Made by a program: the position numbers and the translations under genes | Assembly (NCBI GenBank): GCA_012837895.1 | Contig: DUQH01000144.1 | Span: 1-49,367 of the forward strand | Reading direction: 5' to 3' | Source of the DNA: Candidatus Fermentithermobacillaceae bacterium | GTDB taxonomy: Bacteria; Bacillota; Sulfobacillia; Fermentithermobacillales; Fermentithermobacillaceae | DNA: 49,367 nucleotides | Part shown: positions 15,510 through 26,064 of the stretch, piece after piece | Layout of the letters: each line of letters opens with the position of its first letter | Position numbering within the stretch: the stretch's first letter is position 1 | Notes under the pieces: generated by a model | What the model saw: only the letters and a program-made list of their open reading frames with translations | Database searches by the model: none | What the model was told of the DNA's origin: nothing

Positions 15510-17939
15510 TCAATCACCCTCAATAATGCTGCATGCTGACAGCCGGTCATTCTCCTCTATTTTCATTAGCCTTACGCCCAGGGTATTCCTCCGGGCAACC
15601 TTGACCTCTGACAGCTTTATCCGTATGGCTATGCCTTCAGCCGTTATGAGCAGCGCTTCTTCATCTTCCGGGTTGACAACACGCATGATTGCCAGGTTCC
15701 CGCCTTTTGCAGACTTCTTGATAGCCAGGACGCCTTTCCCGCCCCTTCCCTGGAGAGGGAAATCGCTTACTTCACTTAGTTTCCCGTAACCCTGTTCAGT
15801 CACGAGCAGCACCCTGGAATCAGGTGCAACAGGGTCGGCACCGATGACGAAGTCACCTTTATCAAGCCTGATAGCTATTACCCCTGTAGCTGTCCTGCCC
15901 ATAGGCCTTACATCATCGACCTTCATTCTTATGGCCTTTCCGAAATGGGTACCTATGAGGATTTCATCCCCGTCCTGGGCAAGCCTTGCAAGGATCAAAG
16001 CATCCCCTTGGCGGAGGCTAATAGCTCTCAGCCCGGTTTTCCTCCGGCTTAAGTATTCAGAAAACGGGGTCCGCTTGCACATTCCCTTCTTTGTGACGAA
16101 GAAAAGATCCCCTGCCTCTTCCACGTTTTCAGGGGCAGGAATGAGTGCTGTAACCCGCTCGTCTTTCTCGAGGGAAACCAGTTTGGACACGAGATGGCCT
16201 TTGGCCTGCTTGCTTGCTTCAGGTATATCAAATACCCTTAGCCAATATGCTTTGCCGTGTGTGGTGAACAAGACCAAGGAATCCCGGGTGGTAACGGACA
16301 CAACCTTTTCAACCCAGTCTTCGTCCCGCGTCTGCATGGCTGTGGCGCCTAATCCGCCTCTCCGCTGGCTCCTGTACGCGTTAAGAGGCATTCTCTTGAT
16401 GTATCCCATGCCTGTGAGAATCACGGAAACTTCCTGTTCAATTATGAGTTCCTCATCTGAAATCTCAACTGCCTTGGCCACGATCTTGGTGCGTCTTGGG
16501 TCTGCATAAGCCGCTTTGACATCTTCCAGGTCTTTCTTGATTATGCCTAATATCATTTTCTCAGAGCTTAAGACAGCCCTTAAGTACTCGATTTCCTTAA
16601 GCAGCGCCTGGCGCTCTTCCAGGATTTTTTCCCTTTCCAAGCTTGTAAGCCGCTCGAGCCTCATATCCAAGATCGCCTTAGCCTGGATCTCGTCCAGCAG
16701 GAATCTTTCCATCAGCCTGGTGCGGGCTTCCGCCCCGTTCTGTGAACTCCTGATAATGGCGATCACTTCATCGAGGTTGGCCAGGGCGATTTCCAAGCCT
16801 GCAAGGATATGTTCCCGTTCTTCAGCTTTTCTCAGTTCGTACCTGGTCCGCCTTGCAATGACCTCTTCCCGGTGCATGATGTAGTGGGAAAGCATGCCCT
16901 TGAGGTCGAGCACTCTAGGACGCCCGTCAACCAAAGCGAGCATTATGCCTCCGAAACTTGTCTCCAGGGTCGTGTACTTGAAAAGTTGGTTAAGCACCAC
17001 TTCTGCCTCTACATCTTTTCTTACCTCGATAACTACTCTGAGACCGCTCTTGTCGCTTTCATCCCTCAGGTCTGTTATTCCCTGGATCTTCCTGTCCCTC
17101 ACCAGATCAGCAATGGTCTTGATAAGCTTAGACTTGTTCACCTGGTAGGGCAGCTCATCTATTACAATGCGCTGCCTTCCGTTCTTTTGCGTTTCTATCT
17201 TGGTCTTTGCCCTGACTTTCATTACGCCCCTGCCTGTGGTGTACATGGATTTAATGGGCTCCAGGCCGACAATGATACCGCCTGTGGGAAAGTCAGGCCC
17301 CTTGATGTATTCCATGAGGTCAAGGGAACTGAGATCAGGGTTGTCAATCAGAGCTATCAGCGCATCCACTGTTTCCCCAAGGTTATGGGGAGGGATATTG
17401 GTGGCCATTCCGACTGCAATCCCTGAAGATCCGTTAATCATGAGATTCGGGACCCTCGACGGCAGCACAACCGGTTCTTTGAGTGAGTCGTCAAAGTTAG
17501 GCGCAAAATCAACTGTTTCCTTATCAAGGTCCCTGAGAAGTTCGCCGGCAATCTTAGTTAACCTGGCTTCAGTGTACCTCATAGCCGCCGGCGGGTCGCC
17601 GTCTATTGAGCCGAAGTTACCGTGGCCATCAACAAGAGGATAACGCATGTTAAACGGCTGGGCCATTCTGGCAAGGGCATCGTATATGGCTTGGTCGCCG
17701 TGGGGATGATACTTACCCATGGTCTCGCCCACCAAGCGCGCGCACTTTTTGTGAGGCTTGTCATGGCGCGTGCCCAGCTCATCCATGGAGTAGATTATCC
17801 TTCTCTGGGCCGGTTTGAGCCCGTCACGCACATCTGGAAGGGCGCGGGACACTATGACGCTCATTGAGTAGTCGATGTACGATCGTTTCATCTCGTCTTC
17901 TATAGGCGCGGGTACGAGTCTCTGGGCAATGTCTGTCAT
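15510..17939 (-). CDS. gyrA: DNA gyrase subunit A
   Basis: 809 residues from ATG at 17939, with GAGGAGGG seven bases upstream. The catalytic Tyr is Y122 in AMRYTEAR, the same number as in E. coli. The quinolone region reads [10 protein letters not shown]: Gln at 83 where Ser or Ala is usual, with Asp87 kept. The C-terminal wrapping domain has a GyrA box reading QRRGGLG, where the sixth residue is normally Lys or Arg. The enzyme introduces negative supercoils with GyrB. gyrB lies 18 bases upstream; archease begins two bases after the stop. No topoisomerase IV genes are in the window. Confidence 0.97.
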   Translation of the reverse strand: MTDIAQRLVPAPIEDEMKRSYIDYSMSVIVSRALPDVRDGLKPAQRRIIYSMDELGTRHDKPHKKCARLVGETMGKYHPHGDQAIYDALARMAQPFNMRYPLVDGHGNFGSIDGDPPAAMRYTEARLTKIAGELLRDLDKETVDFAPNFDDSLKEPVVLPSRVPNLMINGSSGIAVGMATNIPPHNLGETVDALIALIDNPDLSSLDLMEYIKGPDFPTGGIIVGLEPIKSMYTTGRGVMKVRAKTKIETQKNGRQRIVIDELPYQVNKSKLIKTIADLVRDRKIQGITDLRDESDKSGLRVVIEVRKDVEAEVVLNQLFKYTTLETSFGGIMLALVDGRPRVLDLKGMLSHYIMHREEVIARRTRYELRKAEEREHILAGLEIALANLDEVIAIIRSSQNGAEARTRLMERFLLDEIQAKAILDMRLERLTSLEREKILEERQALLKEIEYLRAVLSSEKMILGIIKKDLEDVKAAYADPRRTKIVAKAVEISDEELIIEQEVSVILTGMGYIKRMPLNAYRSQRRGGLGATAMQTRDEDWVEKVVSVTTRDSLVLFTTHGKAYWLRVFDIPEASKQAKGHLVSKLVSLEKDERVTALIPAPENVEEAGDLFFVTKKGMCKRTPFSEYLSRRKTGLRAISLRQGDALILARLAQDGDEILIGTHFGKAIRMKVDDVRPMGRTATGVIAIRLDKGDFVIGADPVAPDSRVLLVTEQGYGKLSEVSDFPLQGRGGKGVLAIKKSAKGGNLAIMRVVNPEDEEALLITAEGIAIRIKLSEVKVARRNTLGVRLMKIEENDRLSACSIIEGD

Positions 17940-17957
17940 GCGCAAACCCTCCTCTTG

Positions 17958-19901
<1,944 letters not shown>

Positions 19902-19949
19902 CTAGCACAATTTCTATATCGAATCGATGTTCGGCTGCCGGCAAGGCCG

Positions 19950-20864
19950 TTACCTTCTGCCCGCCCGCACTTTTACCAGGCCCGAAAACCTTTTCCCAAT
20001 CACCCTGTCAAGATCTTCTTGCGTTAACTCGTGGCCAGGTTGTCCAGTGCGCAAGCTCGCCAGTTTCTTGATTACTTCGCCCAGCCGGGCCCGTTCATCT
20101 TTGGCCAGTTTTCTGGTAGATGCAGTGAAATGAGCGCGCCGGAGCTCCCGGTGCCACCTTGAATCAAGGGTTTGCCTGGCCTTTGCAAATATCTCTTTTT
20201 GCTTTATGCCTGTCATCACAGCCAAAGTGAGGTCAGACGTTTCAGGGTGTTGCTCAAGCACGGTAAGCACACGATAGTAATCATTACGTTCTTTCTTTGC
20301 TTTGCAGTAAGGACACATCCGTTCCGGTTGGTAGAGGTACCCGCACGTGTCACACTTATTGAATCCTTGTTTGAGCAAATATTTCTTCCGCTTTTCCATG
20401 GTAGCAGCAAACCTCTGGAAAACGGAACCAAGGGGTGAATCATCAGCTGTGATTGCCAGGGAACTAATCCGCTGCTTTTCATCTGGCGTCAATACATCCT
20501 GAGACATGAATCGCTTATATTCCTTATCAACCCGGCCGTGTTTATCAGGATCACCAAAGTCCTGGGTGGTACCCCATAGGTGCTCGGAAAAACGTATATC
20601 GTTAATGTAATTCCCGCCCAAGTGCGCGTTTATCCGCGAGATAATGCTCTTCCGCATAAGGGTGAGTTCCTGGGCCCATGCAGATGAGGTGGCAGCTACG
20701 TACAATACGTCACCGTCTATCCGCCTGGGCCTGGCGTTCCTGGCAATGTCCCCTACGATCCTGGCCCACGACCAAAACACCAGAAACCGCTTAGCTTTCG
20801 GCAGTAGGCCCATTTTGTCAAGGGATTGCTGTATTAGGTTGCCCACAAGTTCAGGACGCGCCAT
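19950..20864 (-). CDS. DciA-like (DUF721) protein with a C4 zinc ribbon
   Basis: 304 residues; ATG behind AGGAGG. Residues 1-95 match the DUF721/DciA domain (IQQSLDKMGL, FWSWARIVG, DGDVLYVAATSSAWAQEL). DciA is the ancestral bacterial loader of replicative helicase DnaB. Unlike ordinary DciA, the protein continues with a linker, a C4 zinc ribbon (C171, C174, C184, C187) and a basic helical tail of about 110 residues. It sits between recF and gyrB in the replication cluster, a position where clostridia often carry a DUF721 gene. A role in helicase loading is inferred, not shown. Confidence 0.75.
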   Translation of the reverse strand: MARPELVGNLIQQSLDKMGLLPKAKRFLVFWSWARIVGDIARNARPRRIDGDVLYVAATSSAWAQELTLMRKSIISRINAHLGGNYINDIRFSEHLWGTTQDFGDPDKHGRVDKEYKRFMSQDVLTPDEKQRISSLAITADDSPLGSVFQRFAATMEKRKKYLLKQGFNKCDTCGYLYQPERMCPYCKAKKERNDYYRVLTVLEQHPETSDLTLAVMTGIKQKEIFAKARQTLDSRWHRELRRAHFTASTRKLAKDERARLGEVIKKLASLRTGQPGHELTQEDLDRVIGKRFSGLVKVRAGRR

Positions 20865-20908
20865 CGTATCCTCCTGTCATGAATCCGGTTAATACATTTG
20901 CCCGCCTA

Positions 20909-22024
20909 TCACTGACTCCCGTTTCCCCAGGGCTGTACCTCGTTGTTCTCGACACGAAACAGCGAAAACCTCGGTCCTGTGTGTTTCGGCAACTCTGTTG
21001 ACGTCATCAGCACCTGGTACCCGAAATCGCACAATGACAGCACTTTCGACTTTTTCTCCGCATCAAGTTCAGAAAACACATCGTCCAAGAGCAGCACAGG
21101 CTTGGTCCCGAAACTCTGCTGGAGGCAGCGCGCCTCGGCCATTTTCAGCGCCAACATCACGCTTCTTTGCTGCCCCTGGGAACCAAAATACCTGAAACTC
21201 TTGCCGTTCAGTGAGATCGCTAAGTCATCCCTGTGAGGACCGGCAAGGGTTACACCCCTCGCAAGTTCTTCGCGCCTTACTTCGCGGAGCCTATTCGTGA
21301 ACCGAGACCTGATCTCATCTAAGTCAGGCACGATCTCCCCTACTGTGGACGTGTATGCCACGGTGCAACTGCCGTTTGCTATGAACTTGTATGTAGATTG
21401 TGTGTACCCTGACAGCTCCTCCACAAGCCCCAGGCGCTTGTAAAGCAGGCGGGATCCAAGGTTTACCAGTAGTTCATCCAGTGTTTCAAGAGTGCTTTTC
21501 CATGAATTATCCAAACCGGCTTTCTTGAGAGCATTATTGCGCCTGGCGACCGTATCATTGTACCTCTGCAGGGTCTTGGCGTAAACCGGATCCTGCCTGG
21601 ACAAGATCGAGTCGATTAACTTCCTCCTGAGGCTTGAACTCCCTTTCACAATGTATAAGTCGTCAGGGGAAAAATAGACACAGGGGAACAAGGCCAGAAG
21701 TTCTTGCCTTGTCACACGCCTGTCGTTGACCTGGAGCTTCCGTCTCACAGAAGGCGCCACTACAGTATCTATCTTCACAGTTGTGACCTTGTCAGTGTCT
21801 TCAAGCCTGGCCGCCAGTGAAAACGAGTCTGTGCCCCACCGGGCCAAATCAGACTCTCTTTCAGCCCTGGGTGAACTCAGAGAAGAAATGTAATAGCAGG
21901 CTTCGAGCAGGTTTGTCTTTCCCTGTGCGTTTGGCCCCATGAACAATGACGCACCTGGAGGGATCTCAAGCTCCAGGTAAGGATAATTGCGGAAATCCCT
22001 TAGAACCACAAAAGCAAATCGCAC
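20909..22024 (-). CDS. recF: DNA replication and repair protein RecF
   Basis: 371 residues; GTG start three bases after the dnaN stop, with AAGGGAG inside the end of dnaN. Walker A is GPNAQGKTNLLEA near residue 30; LRDFRNYPYLE precedes it; FGSQGQQRSVMLALKMAE is the ABC-type signature; VLLLDDVFSELD is Walker B. RecF helps load RecA at gaps with RecO and RecR. The order dnaA-dnaN-recF is the standard origin cluster. Confidence 0.96.
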   Translation of the reverse strand: MRFAFVVLRDFRNYPYLELEIPPGASLFMGPNAQGKTNLLEACYYISSLSSPRAERESDLARWGTDSFSLAARLEDTDKVTTVKIDTVVAPSVRRKLQVNDRRVTRQELLALFPCVYFSPDDLYIVKGSSSLRRKLIDSILSRQDPVYAKTLQRYNDTVARRNNALKKAGLDNSWKSTLETLDELLVNLGSRLLYKRLGLVEELSGYTQSTYKFIANGSCTVAYTSTVGEIVPDLDEIRSRFTNRLREVRREELARGVTLAGPHRDDLAISLNGKSFRYFGSQGQQRSVMLALKMAEARCLQQSFGTKPVLLLDDVFSELDAEKKSKVLSLCDFGYQVLMTSTELPKHTGPRFSLFRVENNEVQPWGNGSQ

Positions 22025-22027
22025 GTA

Positions 22028-23176
22028 TTAGAATGCTCCCTTAGGGCTCATGGGCATTATCACAAAGGTAGATTTCACAGCACCGCCAGCTGGTTCATCA
22101 TGGACAGGCTCGATAACCATCTGGCTCACCTGGCCTGTCATCCCAAACATGGTGTCTTCTGAATCTATCTTGCTCAGAGCCTGAAGCACATAACGGTGCT
22201 GCACCCAGATTTCAATGTCTTCCCCTTCCACCTGTGCAGGCAGGGCCTCTTCCATTTTGCCTTTCTCAGCAGAACCGGCCCTTATGGTGAGCGTCTGGCT
22301 CTTGTTGTCAAGAATAATCCTCATAGCCCTGTCTTCTTCACTGGCCACAATAGACGCCCTGGAAGCCGCGCCGGCCATAGCTTCCGTCGAAACCTTTGCC
22401 GTGGAAGAGAATGTCTTTGGGATCACCTGTTCGTATGCATAATATTGCCCCTCAATCAGGCGGGTGAAGCACGATATGTTGTTCGATGTGAAGTAAAGGT
22501 ACCCGTCACACAACTCCAAGCTCACTTGTTCCTCATCGTCCTCAGTATCCTTATCCTTGAGGTTCAGCCGCGCCAGGTCCTGCAACACATTGGCAGGCAC
22601 AATCGCCCTGGCTTCCGCGGTTTCCATGGAGGCCTTGGCCCTGGAAAGCGCAAACTGGTCAGTACTTACCATGACCAATTCGCCTCCAAGCAGATCGATC
22701 AGGCATGCCCCCCACAAAGGCCGTGCTGGGTTCGAAACGGCACAGGTTGCACCTATCCTGACCAGCTCCCGGAAAGTGCTGGCTGCCAAAGATATCTTGT
22801 GTCCGCCTGCAGGTTCTGGCCACTTGGGGAAATCATCTGCGGGTACAGCGTTGAGTACCATTTGCGAGCTCCCGGCCTTGACTATGAGGGCCCAAGCTGA
22901 TTCATCAAGGGAAAGGGTGACTTCCCCTGGAGGCAACGTCCTGACTACGTCTGATAGGATCTTGGCCGACACAACCAGCGACCCTGACGAAGAGACCTTT
23001 GCAGGCAAAGATGCTCTTACGCCCCAATCCAGATTGGTACCTGAAAGAACAACCCTGTCTGAAAGCGCTTCTATGAGACACCCCTGGATAGCCGGTAAAG
23101 TGCTCCGTGCAGGTATAGGACGGGATGCTGTTTGTACTAGCCAGGCAAGATCGTGTGTTGGTATTGACAGGTACAT
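22028..23176 (-). CDS. dnaN: DNA polymerase III beta subunit (sliding clamp)
   Basis: 382 residues; ATG with GGGAGG upstream. Three repeated clamp domains are visible by spacing of similar strands; the C-terminus ends in VIMPMSPKGAF, close to the usual MPMR-x-x ending. The dimeric ring tethers polymerase and other partners to DNA. It lies downstream of the dnaN-proximal half of oriC. Its leader carries a short perfect inverted repeat (TGATCT and AGATCA, 23196-23210). Confidence 0.97.
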   Translation of the reverse strand: MYLSIPTHDLAWLVQTASRPIPARSTLPAIQGCLIEALSDRVVLSGTNLDWGVRASLPAKVSSSGSLVVSAKILSDVVRTLPPGEVTLSLDESAWALIVKAGSSQMVLNAVPADDFPKWPEPAGGHKISLAASTFRELVRIGATCAVSNPARPLWGACLIDLLGGELVMVSTDQFALSRAKASMETAEARAIVPANVLQDLARLNLKDKDTEDDEEQVSLELCDGYLYFTSNNISCFTRLIEGQYYAYEQVIPKTFSSTAKVSTEAMAGAASRASIVASEEDRAMRIILDNKSQTLTIRAGSAEKGKMEEALPAQVEGEDIEIWVQHRYVLQALSKIDSEDTMFGMTGQVSQMVIEPVHDEPAGGAVKSTFVIMPMSPKGAF

Positions 23177-23195
23177 ATGATACGCCTCCCTGTAT

Positions 23196-23210
23196 TGATC
23201 TGTGAGATCA
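23196..23210. repeat. Short inverted repeat in the dnaN leader
   Basis: TGATCT-gtg-AGATCA is a perfect 6-bp arm palindrome 20-odd bases upstream of the dnaN start. It could be a protein site or a small RNA hairpin. Confidence 0.45.
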
Positions 23211-23220
23211 CGTTCATTCC

Positions 23221-23433
23221 TTATCTATATCGGTTGTGTATATTCTAAAAGCAGTAGGAGTAGTAGTTTGTGTGAATTTGTGTAAAACACCCTCCTATTC
23301 CACAGCAAACGCCATTTTTTCGTGTGGAAACTGCTGTGGAGAAAAAGTGGATGATTGTGCATAACTTGTGCATACGGCTAAACCGTCATGGTTATCCACA
23401 ATTCCTCAACAAGCAATCCAAACCTCATCCACA
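23221..23433. other. Replication origin oriC, dnaA-dnaN half (DnaA boxes, DnaA-trio-like tract, A+T-rich unwinding region)
   Basis: DnaA boxes (TTATNCACA): perfect TTATCCACA at 23392-23400 (+) and TTATGCACA at 23356-23364 (-); one-mismatch copies at 23367-23375 (-), 23425-23433 (+), 23335-23343 (-) and 23279-23287 (-). Beyond the last box, the plus strand has GCAGTAGGAGTAGTAG at 23251-23266, which reads on the other strand in dnaA sense as CTACTACTCCTACTGC: that is repeated 3'-GAT-5' steps, in the orientation of the Bacillus DnaA-trio. A+T-rich sequence at 23221-23250 follows. The layout implies melting between the trio and dnaN. Confidence 0.85.
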
Positions 23434-23453
23434 GAATTCTTCACAACCGCAAG

Positions 23454-24845
23454 CTAACCCTTTTTGACGCGCTCAATCAGTTCCTCGATGGCGTGATTCA
23501 GATCGGAATTAGTCTTCCTCTCCTCCTCAATTTTGGAACATGCGTGAAGCACTGTGGTATGGTCCCTGCCACCAAAACTCTGGCCTATCTGGGGCAAGGA
23601 AGCGTCTGTCAAAGTCCGGCACAGGTACATTGCTACCTGCCTAGGGAACGCGATGTTTCGCGTACGCCGCTTAGCAGACAGGGCGGCAACGGGAATGTTA
23701 TAATAGTCGGCAACCGTCTTCTGGATGGATTCAGTGGTAACGGGAACCACTCTTCGTTCGGGTAGCAGGTCTTTGAGCACCTCTTGGGTGACGTCAAGGG
23801 TGACATCGTACTTGTGCAGCGCCGTATACGCAAGCACCCTGATTAACGCGCCCTCAAGTTCCCTGATGTTGCTTGGAATCCTTTCGGCGATGTATTGACA
23901 CACTGAAAGAGGAACCATCCTGCCCTCAAGTTCGGCTTTCTTCCGCAAAATCGCAATCCGTGTCTCTATGTCAGGCGGCTGGATATCAGCTATGAGCCCC
24001 CATTCAAACCTTGTCCTCAGCCTTTCTTCAAGGGTGGAAATCTCCTTGGGAGGCCTGTCCGATGAAATCACAATCTGTTTTGAGGCCTGGTGCAGGGCGT
24101 CAAAAGTGTGGAAAAACTCTTCCTGGGTTGCATCTTTACCTGCGACAAACTGGATGTCGTCTACAAGCAACACGTCTGCGCTCCGGTAACGGTTCCTGAA
24201 TTCCTGGGTGTTGCCTTCCTGGATCGCCAGGATGAGCTCGTTGGTAAATGTCTCAGAAGATACATAAGACACCTTAAGGCGTTGGTGGTTGGCAAATACA
24301 TGATGGGCAATAGCTTGCATCAGATGGGTCTTCCCCAGGCCTACACCCCCGTACAGGAAAAGGGGGTTGTACGCTTTCGATGGGCTCTCAGCTACTGCAA
24401 GGCAAGCAGCATGGGCAAACCTGTTGGAAGCGCCGACGATAAAATTATCAAACACGTAGCGCGGGTTCAGATTCCTTAACTGCTGGTACCTGTCGTTGGA
24501 CGGGCGCTTTCTCCTCGGGCTTGCCGCCTGCCCATCCTGGGGAAACAAAGCAGGCGCCTCAGATACGGGTTTTTCAGGCCTGGAAACTGAGAACACAAGC
24601 TCGCACCGGGCGCCGTAAGCTTCTTTCCATGCTTCGGCCAACTCATTTTTGTATCTTGTTTCAATCCACGTCTTGGCAAATTCGCTGGGCACTGCAATAG
24701 TGAGGACGTCATCATCAAGGCTGACCGGCTTTGTATCTTTGAGCCAGTTTTGTATGATTCCAGGGTTTGAGATTCTCATTGATGCTCTGGATAATGTATC
24801 GTTCCAGAGATCTTCAAGCTTTCTGAGCATATCGAAGACCACCAT
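23454..24845 (-). CDS. dnaA: Chromosomal replication initiator DnaA
   Basis: 463 residues from ATG at 24845; another in-frame ATG at 24830 has GGTGG eight bases upstream and may be the true start (458 residues). Domain I is residues about 1-90, a linker about 90-130, then the AAA+ domain with GGVGLGKTH (Walker A), LLVDDIQF (Walker B) and the box VII arginine region ERLRTRFEWG. Domain IV ends with FGGRDHTTVLHA, the DnaA-box recognition helix. It binds boxes on both sides of the gene, and so probably represses itself. Confidence 0.97.
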   Translation of the reverse strand: MVVFDMLRKLEDLWNDTLSRASMRISNPGIIQNWLKDTKPVSLDDDVLTIAVPSEFAKTWIETRYKNELAEAWKEAYGARCELVFSVSRPEKPVSEAPALFPQDGQAASPRRKRPSNDRYQQLRNLNPRYVFDNFIVGASNRFAHAACLAVAESPSKAYNPLFLYGGVGLGKTHLMQAIAHHVFANHQRLKVSYVSSETFTNELILAIQEGNTQEFRNRYRSADVLLVDDIQFVAGKDATQEEFFHTFDALHQASKQIVISSDRPPKEISTLEERLRTRFEWGLIADIQPPDIETRIAILRKKAELEGRMVPLSVCQYIAERIPSNIRELEGALIRVLAYTALHKYDVTLDVTQEVLKDLLPERRVVPVTTESIQKTVADYYNIPVAALSAKRRTRNIAFPRQVAMYLCRTLTDASLPQIGQSFGGRDHTTVLHACSKIEEERKTNSDLNHAIEELIERVKKG

Positions 24846-25031
24846 TCCTAAGAATTATGAAACCCTATAAAAGTACGAGCTGCGCTACATCTTAGAACAT
24901 CCTGCCCGGCGGAGGCAAACAACTTATCTCAACAGGCCTTATTCAGTAGTGAATGAGTTCCACCCTAGCAAGATGGTGTTTCCTGTTGATGAAAATCCTG
25001 AGAATAGAGAAAAGCCTATGCTCACAATGTG

Positions 25032-25060
25032 CGTATAATAAGCTCACAGGTTATGCACAA
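25032..25060 (-). promoter_or_regulatory. Candidate dnaA promoter overlapping DnaA boxes
   Basis: On the minus strand TTGTGC (25055-25060) and TATACG (25032-25037) are 17 bases apart. The -35 lies within the TTATGCACA box at 25051-25059, which would allow DnaA to shut off its own transcription. The transcript would have a leader of about 180 bases (24846-25025), in which I see no other feature. Confidence 0.4.
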
Positions 25061-25082
25061 GGTTATCCACAGGTGTGGATAA
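25051..25082. other. Replication origin oriC, upstream-of-dnaA half (three perfect DnaA boxes)
   Basis: TTATGCACA at 25051-25059 (+), TTATCCACA at 25063-25071 (+), and TTATCCACA at 25074-25082 (-). The last two face each other with two bases between, giving a near-palindrome. They lie between dnaA and rpmH. With the cluster past the 3' end of dnaA, this makes a bipartite origin around dnaA. Confidence 0.85.
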
Positions 25083-25147
25083 TGTTAGCCTAGAATAACC
25101 ACATCATGCCTCTCTAATGAATATATCAAGGCATGGGGGACGTGGCA

Positions 25148-25234
25148 ATGAAAAACCTGGTGCGCTGCTGCGGGGAAGCACGGCCGGTGCAAAGCCCGGT
25201 TCAGCAAACTACCAGCAAGAGATGCGTTTATTGA
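25148..25234 (+). CDS. Possible 28-residue small ORF between oriC and rpmH
   Basis: ATG at 25148 has GGGGG eight bases upstream and reads 28 codons to TGA, which overlaps the -35 of the rpmH promoter. It has three cysteines (CC near 7-8, and C near 26) and no homologue I recognise. It may be chance; no promoter is evident before it. Confidence 0.2.
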   Translation: MKNLVRCCGEARPVQSPVQQTTSKRCVY

Positions 25235-25260
25235 CACTTTAAGCCATGCTAGGATATAAT
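25231..25260 (+). promoter_or_regulatory. Strong sigma-A promoter of the rpmH operon
   Basis: Perfect TTGACA (25231-25236) and perfect TATAAT (25255-25260), spacer 18. It gives a leader of about 50 bases before rpmH and should drive rpmH-rnpA-yidD-yidC-jag. Confidence 0.88.
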
Positions 25261-25276
25261 TCGTTGGATTCAAGGA

Positions 25277-25299
25277 GGATATTAGTTCCAATAATATCC
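25277..25299 (+). promoter_or_regulatory. Hairpin in the rpmH leader
   Basis: GGATATTA and TAATATCC form a perfect 8-bp stem with a 7-base loop. The 5' arm joins onto AAGGAGG (25272-25278), a strong ribosome-binding sequence with no start codon at proper distance; the real site for rpmH appears to be the later TAGGGGG. This may be a control element for L34 or a decoy site. Confidence 0.5.
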
Positions 25300-25318
25300 G
25301 TAGGGGGAACAAACTAAG

Positions 25319-25453
25319 ATGAAACGCACATACCAGCCGAAGCGCAGAAAAAGAAAGAAGACCCACGGTTTTCTGGTAAGGATGAGGAGCAAAGGCGGGC
25401 GTAGGATAATCGCCAGACGCCGGGCCAGAGGAAGGAAACGCCTGAGTGTTTAA
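25319..25453 (+). CDS. rpmH: Large ribosomal subunit protein bL34
   Basis: 44 residues: begins [14 protein letters not shown] and ends in GRKRLSV, the standard L34 sequence with HGF and MRSKGGR. It sits on the far side of oriC from dnaA, as in nearly all bacteria, and starts the rnpA-yidD-yidC-jag unit. Ribosome site TAGGGGG is about 11 bases upstream of the ATG. Confidence 0.97.
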   Translation: MKRTYQPKRRKRKKTHGFLVRMRSKGGRRIIARRRARGRKRLSV

Positions 25454-25483
25454 GTCCCGCGAGGACGAAAGTGAGGCTTTTTT

Positions 25484-25810
25484 GTGGTATCAGGAAGGAT
25501 ACCTAGACCATCCTATGGTAGAGTATACGAGGAAGGCCGTTCGGTAGCTAACAAGTACTTGGTGATGTATTACCGGGAGGATCCGCTTCCTGTCAGGCTG
25601 GGGATTGTAACATCCAAGCGGTTGGGCAAAGCATGTGTCCGTAACCGGGTAAAACGCCGGATCAGGGAATGCTTCCGGCATGTTTTGCCTCTCATAAAAG
25701 CGAGAGGTGAATTTGTTTTTATTGCCCGGCGGCGGGCAGCCCTGTGCTCCTATCAAGAGCTGTTGGGCTCAGTCAAACACTTGCTTAAGAGGATGGATTT
25801 GTTGGAATGA
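25484..25810 (+). CDS. rnpA: Ribonuclease P protein component
   Basis: 108 residues from a GTG with GTGAGG seven bases upstream; an in-frame stop closes the frame just before. GRVYEEGRS precedes [27 protein letters not shown], which contains the RNR motif contacting P RNA. The N-terminus is slightly shorter than usual. It assists the RNA subunit in removing 5' leaders from pre-tRNA. The end overlaps yidD by four bases. Confidence 0.95.
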   Translation: MVSGRIPRPSYGRVYEEGRSVANKYLVMYYREDPLPVRLGIVTSKRLGKACVRNRVKRRIRECFRHVLPLIKARGEFVFIARRRAALCSYQELLGSVKHLLKRMDLLE

Positions 25811-26064
25811 TATCGAAGGGTTTGCTGTTCTTGATAAAAATCTATCAGAAATACATTTCTCCAGCGAAAGGCCGGGTCTGTAAGTATTACCCCACGTGTT
25901 CAGAATATGCCCGGCAAGCTATCATAGCTCATGGGCCCCTTAAAGGTGTGGTCTTAGCTGTGTGGCGGCTTCTGCGCTGCAACCCGTTTTCCCGCGGTGG
26001 TTATGATCCGGTGCCCAAAGGACGGTTTACGGAGCCAGGGAGGTTTAAGCAATGTCACACATAG
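25807..26064 (+). CDS. yidD: Membrane protein insertion efficiency factor YidD
   Basis: 85 residues. Family motifs YQKYISP, C[10 protein letters not shown] and [17 protein letters not shown] are all present. It is a small membrane-associated protein that helps YidC-dependent insertion. It overlaps rnpA by four bases and yidC by 13, so translation is coupled. Confidence 0.94.
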   Translation: MISKGLLFLIKIYQKYISPAKGRVCKYYPTCSEYARQAIIAHGPLKGVVLAVWRLLRCNPFSRGGYDPVPKGRFTEPGRFKQCHT

